A stretch of DNA of 64,000 bases from Pacificoceanicola sp048553275 (GTDB lineage: Bacteria; Pseudomonadota; Alphaproteobacteria; Rhodobacterales; Rhodobacteraceae). Positions 58,982 through 64,000 of the stretch are shown in pieces. The position numbers were made by a program, and so were the translations under genes. The first letter of the stretch is position 1. Each line of letters opens with the position of its first letter. The DNA is taken from the NCBI RefSeq assembly GCF_048553275.1, contig NZ_JBLZMW010000003.1, positions 248,001 to 312,000 of the forward strand, written 5' to 3'. The notes below the pieces were generated by a model. That model was not told the origin of the DNA. It made no database searches and saw nothing but the letters and a program-made list of their open reading frames with translations.

Positions 58982-60004
58982 TTACGCGATTGGCGACCAG
59001 AGCTTGCCGCGCTTGGCCGCGATATCGAGCCAGACAGCAAGGATGATGATGATCCAGGTCACAATGAACTGAACATAGAACTGCAGTCCGACCAGCAGCA
59101 GACCGTTCTGGATGAACCCCAGGATAAGCACGCCGATGACCGTCTTGAAGATCGTGCCGGACCCGCCAAGAAGCGACGCCCCGCCAAGGATGACAGCCGC
59201 CAGCACCTCAAGCTCCAGCCCCTGCCCGACGGTATTCTGCGACCCAAGCGACCGGCTCGCCTGGATCAGCCCGGCAATCGCCACACAGCCCGAAGAGATC
59301 AGGTAGCAGGTGAACACCGTGCGCGCCCGGCGGACGCCGGAAAAGGTCGCCGCGGTGCCATTGCCGCCCACCGCATAGATCTTGCGCCCGAAGGGTGTCT
59401 TGGCCAGCGACAGGCCAAGCAGCGCGGCCAGCGCCGCGAAAATCAGGATCGGCACCGGAATACCAAGCGCCGTGCCTTGTCCGAAGACGCTGAACCATGT
59501 GCCTTCCTTGTCGGCGATATCCATGTTCTGGCCGCCCGAATAGGTCAGCGTCAGCCCGTGGATCGCCGAGAGCATGCCCAGCGTGACAATCAATGAGTTC
59601 AACCTCAGATACCCCACCAGAAACCCGATGAACGCCCCGAGGCACAGCGTCAGCCCCACCATCGCCGGAATGGCCAGAAACGGCCCGATCTTGTCATGCA
59701 GATCCAGCACCACGATGGTCGAGAAGGACATCATTGACCCCACCGACAGATCGAGATTGCCGCTGATTACGACGAAGGTCACGCCAAGCGCCATGATCCC
59801 GAGGATCGCGGATGAGCGCACCACGCTGAACACGTTGTCGACGGACAGGAACTTGGGGTTGGCAATCGTAAAGGCGATCATGAAGATCGCAAACGCGATC
59901 AGGATGCCCTGCCTGGCAAGCATCCCTCCGATCTGCTGCTTGGTCACTGTTGCCATTTTCCCCTCCCTAAGGTCGCTGGCCTTGTGTGTCGTGCTGTCGG
60001 ACAT
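58982..60004 (-). CDS. Sugar ABC importer permease (RbsC type), first
   Basis: A 340-residue inner-membrane protein. Same family lines as its partner: GVTFVVISGNLDLSVGSMMSFST and LAAVILGGASLLGGSGTIFKTVIG. Starts at 60004 and 59956 both have good ribosome sites (GGGGAGGGG and GGGAGGGG); the shorter form has 323 residues. It follows the SDR gene by 36 bp. Confidence 0.92.
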   Translation of the reverse strand: MSDSTTHKASDLREGKMATVTKQQIGGMLARQGILIAFAIFMIAFTIANPKFLSVDNVFSVVRSSAILGIMALGVTFVVISGNLDLSVGSMMSFSTIVVLDLHDKIGPFLAIPAMVGLTLCLGAFIGFLVGYLRLNSLIVTLGMLSAIHGLTLTYSGGQNMDIADKEGTWFSVFGQGTALGIPVPILIFAALAALLGLSLAKTPFGRKIYAVGGNGTAATFSGVRRARTVFTCYLISSGCVAIAGLIQASRSLGSQNTVGQGLELEVLAAVILGGASLLGGSGTIFKTVIGVLILGFIQNGLLLVGLQFYVQFIVTWIIIILAVWLDIAAKRGKLWSPIA

Positions 60005-60040
60005 GCCGCCCCTCCCCGGTTGGCCTTCCCGCGTCGCCTG

Positions 60041-60838
60041 TCAGATCAGCGTCATGCCGCCGTCGATCATCACGATCTGGCCGGTCATGTAATCACTGTC
60101 CTTCGAGGCAAGAAACGTCGTTGTGCCGGTGATGTCCCGGGGCAGCGCAACGCGGCCCTTCAGGATCTCGGCCGAAAACTCCTCCATCGCCTGTCCGGGG
60201 CGCTCGGCGGCCCCGATGTTCAGCAAGTCCTGATCGACCTGCTCCCACATCTCCGTGGCCACCACGCCGGGCGCGAACCCTGTCACGGTGATATCATGCC
60301 TGGCCAGCCCCCGCGCCGCCGATTGCGTCAGCGACACAACCGCGAACTTGGAGGCGCAATAGGGCGCGACATTGTCGAAACCCTGGCGGCTGGCAATGGA
60401 CGCCGTGTTGATGATCTTGCCGCCGGTCCCCTGGGCGATCATCTGGCGGGCGGCTTCCTGCATGCCGATCATGCAGCCAAGCCCATTCACCCCCATGATG
60501 AAATTCCAGTTGTCCTCGGTGACATCCATGAAATTCTGCGGCTTGTTCACCCCGGCGTTGTTGAATTTGACGTCGAGACGGCCAAAGGTTTCGACCGTAT
60601 GGGCGATCATCGCCCGCACCTGTTCGCGGTCGGTCACATCGACCTGCGCCGACGTCACGGCCCCGCCCTGCCCGTTCAGGCGGCTGCGGTTGGCCTCGGC
60701 GACCTCGGCCACCTGTGCGCCATTGATGTCCGCAAAGCAGACCTTGGCACCCTCGTCCAGCAAGGCTTCGCCGATCGCCCGGCCAATGCCCCGTGCGGCG
60801 CCTGTCACGATGCAGACGCGGTCAGAAACACGTCCCAT
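60041..60838 (-). CDS. SDR oxidoreductase, polyol/sugar dehydrogenase-like
   Basis: A 265-residue SDR. Motifs: TGAARGIGRAIGEALL, FADING (acidic, favours NAD+), NNAGVNKPQNF, NTASIASRQGFDNVAPYCASKFAVVSL, VIDGG-like end MIDGGMTLI. The APGVVATEMWEQVDQDL segment recalls sorbitol dehydrogenase (SmoS/PolS) of Rhodobacter. Set between the receptor and permease genes of the importer, it probably oxidises the imported polyol or sugar. Confidence 0.85.
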   Translation of the reverse strand: MGRVSDRVCIVTGAARGIGRAIGEALLDEGAKVCFADINGAQVAEVAEANRSRLNGQGGAVTSAQVDVTDREQVRAMIAHTVETFGRLDVKFNNAGVNKPQNFMDVTEDNWNFIMGVNGLGCMIGMQEAARQMIAQGTGGKIINTASIASRQGFDNVAPYCASKFAVVSLTQSAARGLARHDITVTGFAPGVVATEMWEQVDQDLLNIGAAERPGQAMEEFSAEILKGRVALPRDITGTTTFLASKDSDYMTGQIVMIDGGMTLI

Positions 60839-60875
60839 GCCGCGTCCCCCCTCGTGTATGGAAAAAGTGTGACGA

Positions 60876-60912
60876 TGCGGGGCGCGCGCATCCTGGCTGC
60901 GCGCGCCCCGCA
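60876..60912 (-). terminator. 15-bp perfect hairpin after receptor gene
   Basis: TGCGGGGCGCGCGCA and its exact complement flank a 7-nt loop between the receptor stop and the SDR start. On the gene strand a TTTTT run follows 9 nt after the stem, so it should attenuate downstream genes and protect receptor mRNA. Confidence 0.75.
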
Positions 60913-60925
60913 GGCGGGAGGAGTC

Positions 60926-61876
60926 TCAGAAGACCGGCTTGGTATACTCGTCCATGTTGTCCTGGGTGATCTTCGGCGTGTCGAAGTAGTTCAGGAACGG
61001 CACGTCCTTGCCATCCAACACCTCGACAGCGGTTTTCAGTGCCGCTTCGGCATCGTCCACCGGCGACTGGTAGATCGAGCCCCAGTAATCTCCGGCGGCC
61101 ATCGCCTCGTAGCCAACCGCAAAGTTGGTGGCGCCGACAAAGATGATGCCCTCACGGCCCGCCGCCTTGGCGGCGTTCAGCGCGCCGACGCCCATATTGT
61201 CGTCACCGGCATAAACGCCGTCGATGTCGTCATATTTGACAAGGAAGGCTTCCATGACCTGCTGCGATTTCTCGCGGTTCCAGTCGCCCGGCTGGGTGTC
61301 GAGAACGGTCACGTTCGGGCAGACCTCGGGCAGACGGTCGTCAAAGCCCTTGGCGCGCTCGATGGCAGTGGTGTAACCCGGCTGACCGGTAATATGCACC
61401 ACGTTGGCTTCATCCTCGATGCCCATCGCCTTGAACTTGTCGCACATGATCTCGGCCGAGCGTGCGCCCTGCGTGATGTTGTCCGGTCCGGAGAAGGACT
61501 TGACGAAATCAAAGCCCGCTTCGGCGATGTTCGAATTGGTCACGATCACCGGAATGCCCGCCTGCTGCGCCTTGCGCACGGCCGGGATCACCGCCTCGCC
61601 ATTCGTCGGCCAGATGATGATGGCATCCACTTCCTGCTGGATCAGGTCTTCCATCTGGGCGATCTGACGCGCCACGTCGCCCCCGGCATCCAGCACCACG
61701 GCCTCGATATCGGGATTGCTTTCTGCGGCGGCGATGAACGCCTTTTCATAGGTGGTCTGATAGCTGTCGACGCCCACGTTGTTCTGCGTGATGCCGATCT
61801 TCATGCTCTCGGCGGATGCGGTGCCTGCCAGCGCAAACACGGCGGTGGAAGCTGCAAGGATAGTGCGAAACTTCAT
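60926..61876 (-). CDS. Sugar ABC importer receptor (RbsB type)
   Basis: A 316-residue periplasmic protein. Signal peptide about 1-22 (ILAASTAVFALAGTASA). LacI-like binding fold: DVARQIAQMEDLIQQEVDAIIIWPTNGEAVIPAVRKAQQAGIPVIVTNSNI, VYAGDDNMGVGALNAAKAAG. GGGAGGAG precedes the ATG. It opens the importer operon, with a strong hairpin behind it. The ligand is a sugar or polyol, not readable further. Confidence 0.92.
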   Translation of the reverse strand: MKFRTILAASTAVFALAGTASAESMKIGITQNNVGVDSYQTTYEKAFIAAAESNPDIEAVVLDAGGDVARQIAQMEDLIQQEVDAIIIWPTNGEAVIPAVRKAQQAGIPVIVTNSNIAEAGFDFVKSFSGPDNITQGARSAEIMCDKFKAMGIEDEANVVHITGQPGYTTAIERAKGFDDRLPEVCPNVTVLDTQPGDWNREKSQQVMEAFLVKYDDIDGVYAGDDNMGVGALNAAKAAGREGIIFVGATNFAVGYEAMAAGDYWGSIYQSPVDDAEAALKTAVEVLDGKDVPFLNYFDTPKITQDNMDEYTKPVF

Positions 61877-62003
61877 TTGGGTCTCCTCCCCGGTCAATAC
61901 GGTCTGTTCTCCCCGGCGCCCCTCCCGGACGCCAATCACCACTCGGCGCACCGAGCGAATGAAACGTAGTCTGGCCGGACCGCGCCGCAATGAATGCAGC
62001 AAT

Positions 62004-62043
62004 GATATCCACTTTGGATATTTTTTTCCTCAAAATGGATATC
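62004..62043. promoter_or_regulatory. Operator array of TGGATAT half-sites
   Basis: GATATCCA-CTT-TGGATAT forms an inverted repeat (62004-62021), and a further TGGATATC follows at 62036, 21 bp from the previous copy, two helical turns. It lies midway between the divergent receptor gene and the HTH/solute-binding regulator. Confidence 0.65.
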
Positions 62044-62092
62044 TTCACGCTACGCTCGAAGCTCCACATTGGACATTTTCGGGAGACAGCCT

Positions 62093-63922
62093 GTGACTCA
62101 GTTCAAATCATCCGATCCGGATAATGGCCAGGAGACAGACAGGCGCCGCACGCAGCAAAGGCAAACCGACAAGATGAATGCCATGGTAGGACATAGTCAA
62201 AGTACCCCGGTTGCGCCACAGGCGCAAAGCGAGGCGCTTGCCATGCTGGCCTTCATTGACGAGTTCAGCAACGAACTCGAAGGGGCGCTGGACATCATCG
62301 CACCGAACGCCCATCTGCGCATGGCTCTTCACCTGCTGCACGGCCATTTCGACGCCAAGACCATCACGCCGACATCCCTGATCAGCGCCAGCCGTGTGCC
62401 CTACGCCACCGCAAGCCGCCGCATGAAGCAGATGATCGACGACGGGCTGATCGAACAGCGCCCCCGCACCAAGACCGGCAAGAGCTTCTCCCTGCACCCC
62501 AGCGAAACGCTGCTGTCGCAGTGGATGCAGCTTTCGGGCCGTCTGCGCCGGATCGCCGAAGGCTGCTTTGGCGGTCAGGACAAGGGGCAGGACTCCGAGG
62601 ATTACTACTTCGGCGGCAGCTACACGGAGGCGCAGTCCATCCCGCCGCTGCGTGTCCTCAACGAGCAGCTCAAGGTGTCGGGTGGCATTCGCGTACTGGT
62701 GCACGGCGATCCCACCTTCATGGTGATGGACAACCTCAAACGCCAGTTCGAACAGGTCATCGGCACCGACATAAGCCAGCGCGCCTTCTCCATCGACCGC
62801 CTGCGCGAGGAAGCCCTCCGCAACGCCCAGCGCGACACCAGCCGCTATGACATCATCGCCGTGGATCTGCCGTGGATTGGTGAGTTCGCGCAGAAGGATG
62901 TGCTGATGCCGCTCGATCAGATCATGGATCTGTCCCGGCTCGATCCGGCGGATTTTCACACGGCGGGCTGGAAGGCGGCGCATTGGGGCGGTCGGGCCTA
63001 CGGCGTTCCCGCGCAGACCACGCCAGAGTTGCTTTTCTACCGCCGCGACATGTTTGCCAAGGCCGGTCTGGAGCCGCCCGCGACCACCGACGCGCTGCTG
63101 CACGCCGCCCGAACCCTGCACGAGCCGCGCCGGGGGCGTTATGGCATCGCGTGGAACGCCGCGCGTGGCACCGCCCTTGGCCATACCGTACTGATGACCC
63201 TCGCCGATTTCGGGCAACCAATCCTCGATCTGCCGGAAATCGCGGGCGGTTTCGACACCGATCGCCTCGCGCAGGGCGGTTACCGGGCCACCATAGACAC
63301 GGAGGCCGGGCTGCGCGCCGCGGAATTCCTGCTCGAACTGCTGCAGTATTCGCCGCCCGACATCCTGTCGATGTCCTGGTACGAGCGCATCCGCCCCTAC
63401 GCTGCCGGCAACATCGCCATGGCCTATGGCTACACGCTTCTGGCCCCCTATTTCGAGCGAGACGAGAGCTGCCCGGCCTATGGCCAGACCGGCTATCTGC
63501 CGCATCCGGCCGGCCCCGGCGCCAGCCAGGTCGCGCCGGTGGGCGGCTATGTCATGGGCATTCCGGCCAATCTCGCCCCCGAGCGCATCAAGGCCGCCGT
63601 CGAGGCGCTGACCGTCTTCACCTCCCCCGAGGCACAGAAGCTCTATGTGCAGAACGGCAGCCGCACCAACCCGCGCTACTCCGTCGGCTCCGATCCCGAG
63701 GTGCGCCGCGCCTCGTCGATTTTCGAGGCGGTCGACGGCATGTCCTGGCGCGATGAATTGCAATTCTGGCCGCGCCCGCCCGTGCCCGAAATCTGCGGCA
63801 TCATCCAGATCTGCGGCGAGGAATTCCACGACATGCTGCGCGGGCTGATCTCCCCGCGCGAGGCATTGCGCAAGGCTCAGGAGAGGGCCGACGCGCTGAT
63901 CACCGCAGATCGGATAAAATAA
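62093..63922 (+). CDS. Winged-helix / MalE-like solute-binding fusion, predicted sugar-responsive regulator
   Basis: A 609-residue protein. No signal peptide is present. The N-terminal part (about 45-150) is helical with a winged-helix pattern: TITPTSLISASRVPYATASRRMKQMIDDGLIEQRPRTKTGKSFSLHP, like MarR-type proteins. From about 195 to 600 it has the layout of an extracellular family-1 solute-binding protein (IRVLVHGDPTFMVMDNLKRQFEQ; GRAYGVPAQTTPELLFYRRDMFAKAG; EALTVFTSPEAQKLYVQNG). A cytoplasmic DNA-binding protein sensing a sugar through a MalE-like domain is the simplest reading. The start is GTG at 62093 behind GGGAGAC; ATGs at 62174 and 62183 are alternatives. It is divergent from the Rbs-type importer. 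Confidence 0.8.
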   Translation: MTQFKSSDPDNGQETDRRRTQQRQTDKMNAMVGHSQSTPVAPQAQSEALAMLAFIDEFSNELEGALDIIAPNAHLRMALHLLHGHFDAKTITPTSLISASRVPYATASRRMKQMIDDGLIEQRPRTKTGKSFSLHPSETLLSQWMQLSGRLRRIAEGCFGGQDKGQDSEDYYFGGSYTEAQSIPPLRVLNEQLKVSGGIRVLVHGDPTFMVMDNLKRQFEQVIGTDISQRAFSIDRLREEALRNAQRDTSRYDIIAVDLPWIGEFAQKDVLMPLDQIMDLSRLDPADFHTAGWKAAHWGGRAYGVPAQTTPELLFYRRDMFAKAGLEPPATTDALLHAARTLHEPRRGRYGIAWNAARGTALGHTVLMTLADFGQPILDLPEIAGGFDTDRLAQGGYRATIDTEAGLRAAEFLLELLQYSPPDILSMSWYERIRPYAAGNIAMAYGYTLLAPYFERDESCPAYGQTGYLPHPAGPGASQVAPVGGYVMGIPANLAPERIKAAVEALTVFTSPEAQKLYVQNGSRTNPRYSVGSDPEVRRASSIFEAVDGMSWRDELQFWPRPPVPEICGIIQICGEEFHDMLRGLISPREALRKAQERADALITADRIK

Positions 63923-63939
63923 TACGAGGAGGAGAGACC

Positions 63940-64000
63940 ATGGACCCCAATCGCCTGAAAGGGAAAAACATTCTGATCACCGGCGCCGGACGCGGCATGG
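63940..64000 (+). CDS. SDR oxidoreductase, 5' end only
   Basis: The first 20 residues are visible: LKGKNILITGAGRGM, with the SDR cofactor motif TGxGxGM. GAGGAGGAGAG precedes the ATG at 63940. It starts 17 bp after the fusion regulator and is probably co-transcribed with it. Confidence 0.75.
   Translation, partial: MDPNRLKGKNILITGAGRGM

Noticed and set aside
60940..60950. TTGGTATACT resembling the GntR operator
   Set aside because: Not palindromic beyond the half-site and lies in the 3' end of the receptor coding sequence.
59984..61969. 661-residue plus-strand open frame over the SDR and receptor genes
   Set aside because: Antisense to two well-supported genes and crosses a 15-bp hairpin; no domain seen.

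Overview
The window reads as chromosomal DNA of an alphaproteobacterium of the family Rhodobacteraceae (Roseobacter group). The grounds are high G+C, AGGAG-type ribosome sites with many ATGA and TGATG start/stop overlaps, two TRAP transporters, a VPLPA-CTERM protein, a CtrA-type box (TTAA-N7-TTAA), and many sugar-acid catabolic enzymes. No rRNA, tRNA, CRISPR array, phage or insertion sequence was recognised. The assignment is inference from gene content.

Region 1 (1-23 kb) is mixed housekeeping. It opens with two tandem LysM/solute-binding proteins on the minus strand behind a CtrA-like box. Small minus-strand genes follow: methyltransferase, NTF2-like, M15-like, VOC, alpha/beta hydrolase, a Tag-like glycosylase without cysteines, and an MFS transporter. 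Then come thrS with a strong terminator and a VPLPA-CTERM exported protein. At 12.1-14.7 kb lies a complete bufferin-type operon: a DUF2282 precursor, a DUF692/MNIO modifying enzyme, a DUF2063 partner and a DoxX protein. This is a copper-binding RiPP system of the gigPABT/buf type. An ArsC-like protein, a cold-shock protein, a glutamine-amidotransferase-like hydrolase, a CAT-like acetyltransferase, a 1007-residue secretion/pilus-like membrane protein, a SIMPL protein and a LysR regulator follow.

Region 2 (23-50 kb) is a sugar-acid catabolic island: an FCD-type GntR regulator, a TRAP importer, UxaA- and IlvD/Edd-type dehydratases, several SDR and beta-hydroxyacid dehydrogenases, two FAH-family enzymes, RraA, a PhyH dioxygenase, an FAD-linked oxidase, a PfkB kinase, a DenD-like dehydrogenase, a BadF-type kinase and NagA. 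The palindrome TGGTATACCA occurs four times, only in promoter regions (two at 24.8 kb, one each at 38.0 and 43.9 kb). It matches the UxuR/ExuR type of operator and points to one regulon controlled by the local GntR protein.

Region 3 (50-56.4 kb) is a malonate module: a TRAP transporter, malonyl-CoA decarboxylase and malonyl-CoA synthetase in one tightly overlapping minus-strand operon, divergent from its own GntR regulator with a TTGTATACAA site between them.

Region 4 (56.4-64 kb) is an Rbs-type ABC importer with an SDR dehydrogenase. It is divergent from an unusual predicted regulator that joins an N-terminal winged helix to a complete MalE-like solute-binding domain without a signal peptide. 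A second SDR starts at the right edge.

The most notable non-coding signal is a dispersed structured repeat (eight copies or fragments): one or two GC-rich triloop hairpins followed by a CCCCCGRRGTATTT block and an AGAGAAGAAG tail. The second stem differs in sequence between copies but stays paired. One copy lies in frame inside bufC.
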